Shown here piece by piece: positions 57,793 through 64,000 of a stretch of DNA of 64,000 nucleotides (position 1 is its first letter; every line of letters begins with the position of its first letter). The translations under genes were made by a program, and so were the position numbers. The stretch is from a virus. Under the pieces are notes generated by a model, which worked only from the letters and a program-made list of their open reading frames with translations, did no database searches and was not told where the DNA came from. The stretch is taken from positions 1 to 64,000 of the IMG/VR virus record IMGVR_UViG_3300006752_006525. One strand, written 5' to 3'.

Positions 57793-59352
57793 ATGGATTT
57801 AGGCAAGAGACAGAGAGACTATGCAGTTTATCTCCCTGCGATTAGTAGTTTCTATGTAAAACAAGTAGACAAGATTGTGAACAAAGTTCCACAAGACAGC
57901 AGAACTCCTGCAGGCTTTGAACACGGTAATGAAGGTCTTGACTTCCTAAAGCCTAAAGATACATACTATCATTATCCTTGGGGTCTATATTCTGCAGGTC
58001 ATGCTCATTTAGACATTGACAAAAGTCATGCCGATGAGCCAATGATACAAGACAGAGATAGAAATGACACATTAATTTTAGGTGACAGTGGTGGATTCCA
58101 AATTGCTACTGGTGTACTAAAACTAGATTGGGCTAACGCAAAGGATCCACTTGATCCTGCTCGAACTGCGATCTGCGAGAAGATATTGCGTTGGCTCGAA
58201 CACACCGCAGATTGGAGTATGACACTTGATATTCCAGCATTTGCCGCAGTTGAGCCTCTCAGCAGTAAAACTGGGTTGACATCTTTTGATGATACATTAG
58301 ATATCAGTCTACTAAACCTGGACTACTTTGTTCGTAATCGAGTACCAGGTGCAACCAAGTTCCTTAATGTATTAAGTGGTACAGATGAGGCCACAAGTAA
58401 AACTTGGTATGAAGCAGTTAAGAGCTTCAGTCAACCGCAGTTTACTGCTGACGCATACGGTGATGCCAATAGGGCATTAGAAGGATATGCCTTTGCTGGT
58501 ATTAACATGAAAGACCTTAGTTGTGTCTTGAATAGGTTACTAGACTTGCGTGAAGATGGATTACTAGAAGGCAAGGATTGGATACACTTCCTTGGTACTG
58601 GTAAACTACAATGGGCCTGTTTCCTAACCAGCATTCAGAGAATGTTACGACAGCACGATAACCCAAACATTACTTTGAGCTTTGACGCGGCATCACCGTT
58701 TGTGAATACAGCATATGGACAAACGTATGCACATAACTTTTTTGAGCCTGGTAAGTTTGGTTACTTTATGGACAGAGCATTTGATCAACAAGAACTTGTT
58801 GGTAGTGATTTGCCTGCTCCGTTTGGCCACAGTCCTATTATGGAAAGGCTTACAATGGGAGACCTATGTTCAATGGGTCCAGGTGCTCAGGACAAGAACG
58901 GTAACTACAAGTTCAGTGAAGGACAACCACTTACAGATAAGCATGGTGAGCCTAAACTAGATGCAGAAGGCAATCAGTTGTATGCAGAACGTGACAGCAC
59001 TACTTGGGACACACAAAGTTATTTGTATTACATGGCTCACAGTGTGTTCAATCACATTGACGCAGTACAAGAAGCAAACAGACTTGCTGACGTAGAACGT
59101 ACAAGAGAATCAGTACACTATACACAGTGGCGTAAACCTACAAAGAAAAGCAGTAAAGCACAAGAGGTATCACCTTACGTGCCAGTTAACTTGTTCTTCT
59201 TTGATAGTTTTGTTAAAGATGTATTAGACCCTGCGTGTAGTGAACCGAGAAAACTAATCAAAGACTACAAGGAAATGTTAGATTCATTCAGTGTAGGCGG
59301 CGAAGCAGAAGATACTAAAGAAGAGGTGTTAAATGAGTTTTTTGAATTTTAA
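57793..59352 (+). CDS. tRNA-guanine-transglycosylase-fold protein (DpdA-like)
   Basis: 519 aa. LILGDSGGFQIATG with Asp98 corresponds to the TGT substrate-binding TDSGGFQ. HFLGTGKLQ resembles HxLGxG. TLSFDAASPF with Asp298 fits the covalent nucleophile segment (FDCVxPTR in TGT). A bacterial TGT CxCxxC zinc site is not seen. Phage DpdA proteins use this fold to insert 7-deazaguanines into DNA. A pterin-synthase-fold gene (62486) lies in the same block, but QueC/QueE were not recognised. The C-terminus ends EFFEF, like the polymerase tail, and could contact the clamp. Confidence 0.65.
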   Translation: MDLGKRQRDYAVYLPAISSFYVKQVDKIVNKVPQDSRTPAGFEHGNEGLDFLKPKDTYYHYPWGLYSAGHAHLDIDKSHADEPMIQDRDRNDTLILGDSGGFQIATGVLKLDWANAKDPLDPARTAICEKILRWLEHTADWSMTLDIPAFAAVEPLSSKTGLTSFDDTLDISLLNLDYFVRNRVPGATKFLNVLSGTDEATSKTWYEAVKSFSQPQFTADAYGDANRALEGYAFAGINMKDLSCVLNRLLDLREDGLLEGKDWIHFLGTGKLQWACFLTSIQRMLRQHDNPNITLSFDAASPFVNTAYGQTYAHNFFEPGKFGYFMDRAFDQQELVGSDLPAPFGHSPIMERLTMGDLCSMGPGAQDKNGNYKFSEGQPLTDKHGEPKLDAEGNQLYAERDSTTWDTQSYLYYMAHSVFNHIDAVQEANRLADVERTRESVHYTQWRKPTKKSSKAQEVSPYVPVNLFFFDSFVKDVLDPACSEPRKLIKDYKEMLDSFSVGGEAEDTKEEVLNEFFEF

Positions 59353-59701
59353 GAATCCTTTTAAGAAGACTGTTAAAGTTAATGGTTTAATAAAAGGCGA
59401 TGTCCAGATGTTTGATAATGCTATTAGACAATGGCATCATGATAGAAATTTAATTGATGGTAGTACTGATAAAGATCAAGTACTTAAATTAATGCAGGAG
59501 TTAGGCGAACTGTCTGATAATTGTTGCAAGGGTAAAGACATGCGTGATGACCTAGGTGACATGATGGTAGTAATGCTTAATATTATGGAACGCAATGGCT
59601 ACTCATTAGAAGGTTGCCTTGCACAGGCATATGGTGACATCAAAGACCGTAAAGGTAAAATGGTAGATGGTATCTTTGTCAAGGAAGAAGACTATCTATG
59701 A
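59333..59701 (+). CDS. MazG-like nucleotide pyrophosphohydrolase
   Basis: 122 aa. LMQELGELSDN (Glu56, Glu59) and RDDLGDMMVVM (Asp73, Asp76) form the Mg-binding ExxE...D/ExxD set of all-alpha NTP pyrophosphohydrolases. Viral MazG-like enzymes hydrolyse dNTPs or modify (p)ppGpp pools. It overlaps the TGT-fold gene by 20 bases and the next gene by four. Confidence 0.8.
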   Translation: MSFLNFKNPFKKTVKVNGLIKGDVQMFDNAIRQWHHDRNLIDGSTDKDQVLKLMQELGELSDNCCKGKDMRDDLGDMMVVMLNIMERNGYSLEGCLAQAYGDIKDRKGKMVDGIFVKEEDYL

Positions 59702-59886
59702 CTAGGATTATTGTTGGGTTGTATACCAACGAGGGACACGATGTTGTATTCGAAGAACACAGCGACAGCGAAGTGCAGGTAACAGAAACATATAATGGTA
59801 ACACAATGCCAACTGTGATTGTTAATCTTGCTGATGCTAAAGCAAAACAAGATCAACTATCAGCATTAGGTTATCAGTTGGTATGA
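59698..59886 (+). CDS. Small hypothetical protein, 62 aa
   Basis: Beta-type (RIIVGLYTNEGHDVVFE). Coupled at both ends by ATGA-type overlaps. No family was recognised. Confidence 0.5.
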   Translation: MTRIIVGLYTNEGHDVVFEEHSDSEVQVTETYNGNTMPTVIVNLADAKAKQDQLSALGYQLV

Positions 59887-60068
59887 AAACTATCAGAGCA
59901 ACTATCACAGTAGAAATTCCGTACAGTAATGAACTTATGAACTATGGTGATAAGTTGAGCGATAAGTTAAAGCAAGTAATTGCAGATACAGATTTTATAT
60001 CACACGAAACTCAGGCAGGTGATTTACAACCTTGTACAAGACCAGTTATAAGAGTAACAGATGAATAG
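59883..60068 (+). CDS. Small hypothetical protein, 61 aa
   Basis: MKTIRATITVEIPYSNEL opens a small beta-alpha protein. It overlaps the next gene by eight bases. No family was recognised. Confidence 0.5.
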   Translation: MKTIRATITVEIPYSNELMNYGDKLSDKLKQVIADTDFISHETQAGDLQPCTRPVIRVTDE

Positions 60069-60573
60069 AGAAGGACACACAATAGACACAAAGTTCTTTA
60101 TAGGCACTGAAGTAGAGCATAGCCCTGCTTATGGTCAGAGAACATTGTTTGTTATTGGACCACAACCTTACAAAGAAGTATTAGCAAGGGCATTGAATAA
60201 TAACTGTCCTCACATATACTTAGGTGCTAATCAAAGTTTTGACATCAGCACAGAACATGCTAAACAAGAATGGGACTTTATGTTAAACAAACTTGTAGTT
60301 GATACAGGTATTTGGGTAACACTTGACTTTGATGTAAAACATGTTGAATGGGTACTCGATAGTGGTATGACAGAGTATAACACTTTTATACCAATGATGA
60401 GTTGTAAGTTACCATTTATAAATCAATTAGGATACAATGCATGTCTCAAATTAGATGACATGGATTTCAAAGCAACAAACCCAGGTGTATGGACACACAG
60501 AGTACACGACTTGATGGATAGGAAAGTATTCACCGATTGGACCAAGTACACCAAAGATGAGGTAATAGAGTAA
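60061..60573 (+). CDS. Hypothetical protein, 170 aa, possible metabolic TIM-like fragment
   Basis: GTEVEHSPAYGQRTLFVIG, then CPHIYLGANQSF and WVTLDFDVKHVEWV suggest alternating strands and helices like part of a barrel. It resembles phage proteins beside DNA-modification genes in my memory, without a named function. Confidence 0.5.
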   Translation: MNREGHTIDTKFFIGTEVEHSPAYGQRTLFVIGPQPYKEVLARALNNNCPHIYLGANQSFDISTEHAKQEWDFMLNKLVVDTGIWVTLDFDVKHVEWVLDSGMTEYNTFIPMMSCKLPFINQLGYNACLKLDDMDFKATNPGVWTHRVHDLMDRKVFTDWTKYTKDEVIE

Positions 60574-60587
60574 TCGAGGAAGATACT

Positions 60588-60755
60588 ATGAAAAGAGATG
60601 AAAGAATGTATAAGTCTACAAAAGCAAGACAAAAACGCAGACTAGTAAAAGCAATCAGAGCAAAAATTAAACGTAGTTACTATGCTCACATGCGACATCT
60701 CCGAAAGAAGTATCAAAAGATCAGAGGAAGACATCATGATGAGGCAACAAATTGA
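60588..60755 (+). CDS. Highly basic small protein, 55 aa
   Basis: Roughly 40 percent Lys/Arg (TKARQKRRLVKAIRAKIKRS), with strong CGAGGAAG site. Nucleic-acid binding is likely from charge alone. It shares bases with the TTG of the next gene. Confidence 0.6.
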   Translation: MKRDERMYKSTKARQKRRLVKAIRAKIKRSYYAHMRHLRKKYQKIRGRHHDEATN

Positions 60756-60994
60756 CAATAACTGATGTCATAGGATTGATAGGGGTAGCATTATTAATCT
60801 ACACTTATGCAATGCTACAGTTTGATAGGATAGACCCTAAAGGATTTTGGTACAGTTTTAATAATATGGTTGTTGCCATACTGGTAACTGTGAGTTTACT
60901 CTACAGTTTTAACTTAGCAAGTATGGTTATAGAAGTATTTTGGTTTAGTCTAAGTGTGTATGGCATTTGGAATTATTATAGGAAGAAGAAATAA
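60752..60994 (+). CDS. Membrane protein, CBU_0592-like
   Basis: 80 aa, TTG start behind GAGG. Three helices: DVIGLIGVALLIYTYAML, NNMVVAILVTVSLLYSF and VIEVFWFSLSVYGIWNYY. The order GLIG...YxxL...N...WxxxSxYG recalls the CBU_0592-like family of unknown function. Confidence 0.55.
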   Translation: MTITDVIGLIGVALLIYTYAMLQFDRIDPKGFWYSFNNMVVAILVTVSLLYSFNLASMVIEVFWFSLSVYGIWNYYRKKK

Positions 60995-61156
60995 ATGGAC
61001 GGTGTAATATTAGCGGCAGGTATGGTAGCAAGTTTGATTGCTATTGTGGGTTTACTATTTGGTGCAGAAGGCAGTAAAGGTATTACAGAAGAATACACCA
61101 CAAAGTCGGGTGTCAAGCACACTGCAAAAAAAGATAGAGAGGAACACTTAGTATGA
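60995..61156 (+). CDS. Small membrane protein, 53 aa
   Basis: N-terminal helix (VILAAGMVASLIAIVGLLFG) and a polar basic tail. It begins at the previous stop and overlaps the psiE-like start by four bases. Confidence 0.55.
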   Translation: MDGVILAAGMVASLIAIVGLLFGAEGSKGITEEYTTKSGVKHTAKKDREEHLV

Positions 61157-61599
61157 GAGAACTATTTGATACTTTACTGAAGCAGGACCACAAGTTACAT
61201 TGGACCACAGTACTAACTGAACGTGCAATTATTGCACTGATTGGTTTGTGTACTGTTATGGCCGTAGGTGATTATGTTTATGGCATGTGGTTAATAAAGT
61301 CTGTTCAACTAGCAGACTTGTTTATGTTGTTTATTTTTGCAGAGGTAGTTGCAATGATTGGTGCGTTTTATAATACAGAACGTATTCCTGTAACATTGCC
61401 AATAATCATTGCCATTACAGCACTATGTAGATTAATAGTGTTACACAGCAAAGAAATGGAGAGTTTGGACTTGATTGCTGAGGCAGGAGCCATATTAATC
61501 TTAGCAGGTTCGGCTTACTTGATGAGCCTCAAAGATAAACTCAGTTTAGAAAAATTAAAAATTCAATCTAAGAAAGTAAAGGTTGACAAAAAGAAATAG
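61153..61599 (+). CDS. psiE: PsiE-like phosphate-starvation membrane protein
   Basis: 148 aa (E. coli PsiE 136). Four helices; ADLFMLFIFAEVVAMIGAFYN, in part LFIFAEVVAMI, then RIPVTLPIIIAITALCRLIVL match the LxLFIYLEVxAMI and IPxxxIIIAITALxR blocks of PsiE. In bacteria it belongs to the phosphate-starvation response with unknown biochemistry. With phoH it gives the phage two phosphate-linked genes. The C-terminus is Lys-rich. Confidence 0.75.
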   Translation: MRELFDTLLKQDHKLHWTTVLTERAIIALIGLCTVMAVGDYVYGMWLIKSVQLADLFMLFIFAEVVAMIGAFYNTERIPVTLPIIIAITALCRLIVLHSKEMESLDLIAEAGAILILAGSAYLMSLKDKLSLEKLKIQSKKVKVDKKK

Positions 61600-61610
61600 G
61601 TATGTATAAT
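61583..61610 (+). promoter_or_regulatory. Sigma70-type promoter, leaderless
   Basis: TTGACA (61583-61588), 16 bp, TATAAT (61605-61610). The ATG at 61618 is at the expected +1. Confidence 0.78.
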
Positions 61611-61617
61611 ATATAGT

Positions 61618-61797
61618 ATGAAGATAAATCTATCGACCAGAAAAGGCAGAACAGAAATTGCCACAGAAATTGACAGTGACTTTGAAACTGAATATGACTG
61701 GCAAGAGTTTATGTTAGGCGTGTTTGATTTTTTATTAGCGGCAGGCGTTGAACTGCCAGATGAAATAGCAGATGCTTTAGACGATTTTAATGATTGA
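61618..61797 (+). CDS. Acidic small protein, 59 aa
   Basis: MKINLSTRKGRTEI then a long acidic amphipathic region (DSDFETEYDWQEF and ADALDDFND). Leaderless start. No family was recognised. Confidence 0.6.
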   Translation: MKINLSTRKGRTEIATEIDSDFETEYDWQEFMLGVFDFLLAAGVELPDEIADALDDFND

Positions 61798-61885
61798 GTT
61801 ATTATTGTGGAGTCTAATAGTTATTACATGGTTAAGTTATGGAATGCATGTGATAAGAGAATACATAAGGCATCACAGTGAATAG
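61790..61885 (+). CDS. Micro membrane protein, 31 aa
   Basis: ATG overlaps the previous gene by eight bases. One helix (IELLLWSLIVITWLSYGMHV) and a basic end. Plausible but short. Confidence 0.4.
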   Translation: MIELLLWSLIVITWLSYGMHVIREYIRHHSE

Positions 61886-61893
61886 GAGAATTT

Positions 61894-62304
61894 ATGATTG
61901 AACCACATATGAAAAAGCCACCTTTATTTAGAAGGGCAGTAATGAATACTGTTTGGTTATGGAGACGTATAATGAGTCTCAAATATAATCCACTAGGCAA
62001 GATTCCAGACCCAAGTCTGCAGACTTACTTTATGTTAGTGCTGTTTACTATTTGGAGTGTATGGTTTGGTTTCTTAGCATCAAGTTACCTAGGCTGGTTT
62101 GGCTATAGTACTGTAGCAAGTATTATTATTCATGCCGCTATATTGGTACCATTGGCAATGACTAATGCAATCTTTATTGATGCAGAACGTGATGGTCATA
62201 AGTGGCTAAAAGAATGGAAAGAAGAACACAATAGATGGACTATTGTTACCAATAGACTCAAGACAAAGAACTTGACTATATGGGATCCGAGCAAGGAGGC
62301 GTAA
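61894..62304 (+). CDS. Membrane protein, 136 aa
   Basis: Basic N-terminus, two hydrophobic helices (YFMLVLFTIWSVWFGFLA and STVASIIIHAAILVPLAMT) and an aromatic basic tail. AGGAG before the ATG. No family was recognised. Confidence 0.6.
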   Translation: MIEPHMKKPPLFRRAVMNTVWLWRRIMSLKYNPLGKIPDPSLQTYFMLVLFTIWSVWFGFLASSYLGWFGYSTVASIIIHAAILVPLAMTNAIFIDAERDGHKWLKEWKEEHNRWTIVTNRLKTKNLTIWDPSKEA

Positions 62305-62486
62305 TGGCAATATCAGATGAAATGAGAGAACAACTTGAACAGGTTGTTCAGTATGGTGATCAAATCAAAGCAATGTTTGCAGAACAAGACGACGTTGACT
62401 ATGAGATTGGTGACTACGATGAACCTATCACACAACTGCTAGGACACATGAATGAAGTCATGGAATCAATAGACGGAGGTTGGTAG
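62304..62486 (+). CDS. Small acidic protein, 60 aa
   Basis: MAISDEMREQLEQVV helix and an acidic Asp/Tyr-rich middle. AAGGAGG sets the start. It overlaps the upstream stop by one base. Confidence 0.55.
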   Translation: MAISDEMREQLEQVVQYGDQIKAMFAEQDDVDYEIGDYDEPITQLLGHMNEVMESIDGGW

Positions 62487-62917
62487 TGAGAAGTATTTGG
62501 GTAACGTTTACTAAAGAGGGTATTCACAAGTACCCTGCCGCCTTAGATGATCCTAAGTTAGCAACAGGCGATTGGGACGATGTATCCTTTTTAGGATATC
62601 CACATAGACACACCTTTCACTTTAAGGTGTGGCTCGAAGTGTTCCATGATGACAGAGACGTAGAATTTATACAGTTTAAGAGATGGATGGAAAGACTGTA
62701 TGCACAAGACACATTGCAATTAGATTACAAGAGTTGTGAAATGATTGCAGACGATTTAGCGAGTGAGATACAAGCAAAGTATCCTGATCGCTGGATTAAG
62801 ATTTCGGTAGCCGAAGATAATGAAAACGGTTGCGAAATGGAGTATCCAATAAATTATATGGATGGTCCAAACTTTGATGCTGATGGTATCGAAGAAGTAT
62901 TTGATAGTCTAAAATAA
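62486..62917 (+). CDS. Pterin-synthase (PTPS/QueD)-fold protein with altered active site
   Basis: 143 aa, GTG start six bases after GGAGG. His14, His40 and His42 (GIHKYP and PHRHTF) match the zinc triad of QueD/6-pyruvoyl-tetrahydropterin synthase (H-x(n)-HxH). DVEFIQFKRWM resembles the VxDFxxLK strand and VAEDNENG the xxExxxx end. The catalytic Cys four residues before HxH is Leu here, and the Asp-His pair reads LDY. So it may bind pterins without normal synthase activity, or do new chemistry. It lies within the block of the TGT-fold gene. Confidence 0.6.
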   Translation: MRSIWVTFTKEGIHKYPAALDDPKLATGDWDDVSFLGYPHRHTFHFKVWLEVFHDDRDVEFIQFKRWMERLYAQDTLQLDYKSCEMIADDLASEIQAKYPDRWIKISVAEDNENGCEMEYPINYMDGPNFDADGIEEVFDSLK

Positions 62918-62927
62918 GGAGAAAACT

Positions 62928-63110
62928 ATGAGTTCAGAAATACATTTACAAATCAAAGCCGCAATGGATACTTACTTAGAGGAAAGTTCTAAGTTTGAAG
63001 ACAAAGGTGTAAAGGCCGCGGCTACTAGAGCACGTGGTGCTTTGATGGAATTAACTAAACTTGCAAAAGCAAGACGTGGTGAAATCCAAGACAAAAAGAA
63101 TGCAATGTAA
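62928..63110 (+). CDS. Histone H1/Hc1-like small protein, 60 aa
   Basis: Helical; DKGVKAAATRARGALMELTK, then AKARRGEI, resembles the N-terminal part of Hc1-type histone-like proteins (NKAAATRARKALLxLxKLxKExRxEI). DNA or nucleoid interaction is likely. AAGGAG before the ATG; coupled to the next gene (TAATG). Confidence 0.6.
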   Translation: MSSEIHLQIKAAMDTYLEESSKFEDKGVKAAATRARGALMELTKLAKARRGEIQDKKNAM

Positions 63111-63277
63111 TGACAAAGAAGAAGGCAAACACTAGCTCAACACCTAAAGTTATTAGCAAAAATGAGGCTGACAAAATGGACAACTATGTTCAAAGTCTCG
63201 AAGATGAAGTAACTCATGTTGTTGACTATGGTGACATAGCAGAACCAAAAAAGAAACGAGGTAAAAAGAAGAAATGA
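63110..63277 (+). CDS. Lys-rich small protein, 55 aa
   Basis: Lys-rich ends (MTKKKANTSS and KKKRGKKKK) around an acidic centre. Nucleic-acid binding is possible from charge. It overlaps the glycosyltransferase start by four bases. Confidence 0.5.
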   Translation: MTKKKANTSSTPKVISKNEADKMDNYVQSLEDEVTHVVDYGDIAEPKKKRGKKKK

Positions 63278-64000
63278 GAAAACTGTTTTATATGGGACTT
63301 GAGTCCTACGAGGCACGATATACACTTCAGTTACAAGACTGGAATGAACGAGTATTCAAACGCAGAGGCATTGACTATGAGATCATTACAGGTGAAGAGC
63401 TGGATAACAGCAAGGCTATTGTAACAGGTAGTGTGTTAGATGCACATGGGCGTTCCTATTACAGTTTGTCTCAGACTATGAACCTTGTTCAAATGATGAA
63501 GAACGGCGAACTAACAAACGAGGATGTTATCTTTTATGAAGATATGTTTACTCCTGGTATTGAATGTTTGCCTTACATCATGGATCAGTCACCGCCAGAA
63601 TACAGACCCAAAGTGTATTTGCGTTTCCTTGCACAAACTACAGACCCAGATGACTTCCTTATTAGAGAAGGAATGTTCCACTGGATGCGTAAGTATGAGG
63701 AAATGGTAGATCACGTAGTAAGTGGTATTATGGTAGCGAATGAAGAGTTTGCCGCACACTTGCGTATTGCTGGATTGTTAGCACCTATTTATGTAACTGG
63801 CTTGCCATATGGTAAAGAAGAAGTACAAGGTAGGGTTGATCACAGCACACCATTGCATAAAAGAAAGAAGCGTGTAGCCTTTGCCGCACGTTGGGATGAC
63901 GAGAAGCAACCTAACTTCTATATGGATCTTGCAGAAGCATACTACAAGATTGATCCTGAAGTAGAGTTTGCAGTATTTTGCGGACACCCAGAACTAAAGA
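63274..64000 (+). CDS. Glycosyltransferase (GT-B-like), cut by window end
   Basis: Open through 242 codons to the edge. The N-terminal half has WNERVFKRRGIDYEIITG, and RVAFAARWDDEKQPNFYMDL then FAVFCGHPEL fits the GT-B donor-side start (xxFxGRxxxxKxxxxLxEA ... xxxxG). Such phage enzymes glucosylate modified DNA bases or surface sugars. Its position near the TGT-fold gene makes DNA modification a fair option, but the acceptor is unknown. Confidence 0.6.
   Translation, partial: MRKLFYMGLESYEARYTLQLQDWNERVFKRRGIDYEIITGEELDNSKAIVTGSVLDAHGRSYYSLSQTMNLVQMMKNGELTNEDVIFYEDMFTPGIECLPYIMDQSPPEYRPKVYLRFLAQTTDPDDFLIREGMFHWMRKYEEMVDHVVSGIMVANEEFAAHLRIAGLLAPIYVTGLPYGKEEVQGRVDHSTPLHKRKKRVAFAARWDDEKQPNFYMDLAEAYYKIDPEVEFAVFCGHPELK

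Noticed and set aside
1-64000. Prophage or genomic-island reading
   Set aside because: No integrase, att-like repeats, transposase or host housekeeping blocks were seen. The late-promoter network and continuous viral gene packing fit a lytic genome.

Overview
The window reads as the interior of a large, AT-rich, lytic T4-like phage genome (tailed virus, myovirus type), most likely from a marine Gram-negative host. The direct evidence is a T4-type replication set: family B DNA polymerase gp43, sliding clamp gp45, an RFC-like clamp loader subunit and a DsbA-like late-transcription protein. T4-style late promoters (GATAAATA or TATAAATA) precede virion-type genes on both strands. There are long modular tail-fibre-like proteins with PKD or collagen-like segments, tightly packed genes with ATGA/TAATG overlaps, and four tRNAs. 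There is no integrase, transposase, CRISPR array or rRNA. The host is not identified. Lipoproteins, an outer-membrane barrel and a spanin-like pair point to a Gram-negative. The glutamine-type riboswitch and the Fe-S and phosphate genes fit oligotrophic marine bacteria, but no photosynthesis gene is present.

Layout. 1-4.4 kb (minus): two tail-fibre-like proteins. 4.5-13.5 kb: carbohydrate, nucleotide and cofactor genes, namely an oxygenase/carbohydrate fusion, a cytidylyltransferase, a Bfd-like [2Fe-2S] protein, a dCMP-deaminase-like protein, NfuA, GMP reductase GuaC and NAD synthetase. 13.5-19.1 kb: a radical SAM protein, a probable structured leader RNA, SufE-like, ClpP, an A-type Fe-S carrier and several unknowns. 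19.1-24.9 kb: a Pol III alpha-like fragment, a GroES-like cochaperonin, a sugar dehydrogenase, a glycosyltransferase-like protein and the clamp loader. 24.9-28.3 kb: a second radical SAM protein, PhoH (minus) and an outer-membrane barrel. 28.3-36.3 kb: late-type and envelope genes, a spanin-like pair, an acyl carrier protein, DnaJ and ClpA. 36.3-45.9 kb: three long late tail proteins. 46-47.2 kb (minus): tandem glutamine-type riboswitches with a 49-residue peptide, a 7Fe ferredoxin and an oxygenase-like protein. 47.3-54 kb: a lipoprotein, tRNAs, a HAD phosphatase, a metallopeptidase, a methyltransferase-like protein and small genes. 54-64 kb: DNA polymerase, clamp, a tRNA-guanine-transglycosylase-fold protein (DpdA-like), MazG-like, PsiE-like, a pterin-synthase-fold protein, many small proteins and a glycosyltransferase running off the end.

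How the genes work together. Three host-directed programmes stand out. One is Fe-S assembly and electron transfer: SufE, A-type carrier, NfuA, Bfd-like and 7Fe ferredoxin, with two radical SAM enzymes as possible clients. The second is proteostasis: a matched ClpA/ClpP pair with the ClpP-binding IGF loop, DnaJ and a GroES-like cochaperonin. The third is metabolic and nutrient control: GuaC, NadE, deaminase, MazG-like, PhoH, PsiE, ACP and a glutamine-sensing late transcript.

Regulation can be read from the DNA. Sigma70-like early promoters (TTGACA, 16-17 bp, TATAAT) often place the start codon at the predicted +1, which implies leaderless mRNAs. Late promoters carry the T4-type octamer. A hairpin before gene 43 resembles the T4 autogenous operator. 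All functional names rest on motif recognition by eye, because no database search could be run.
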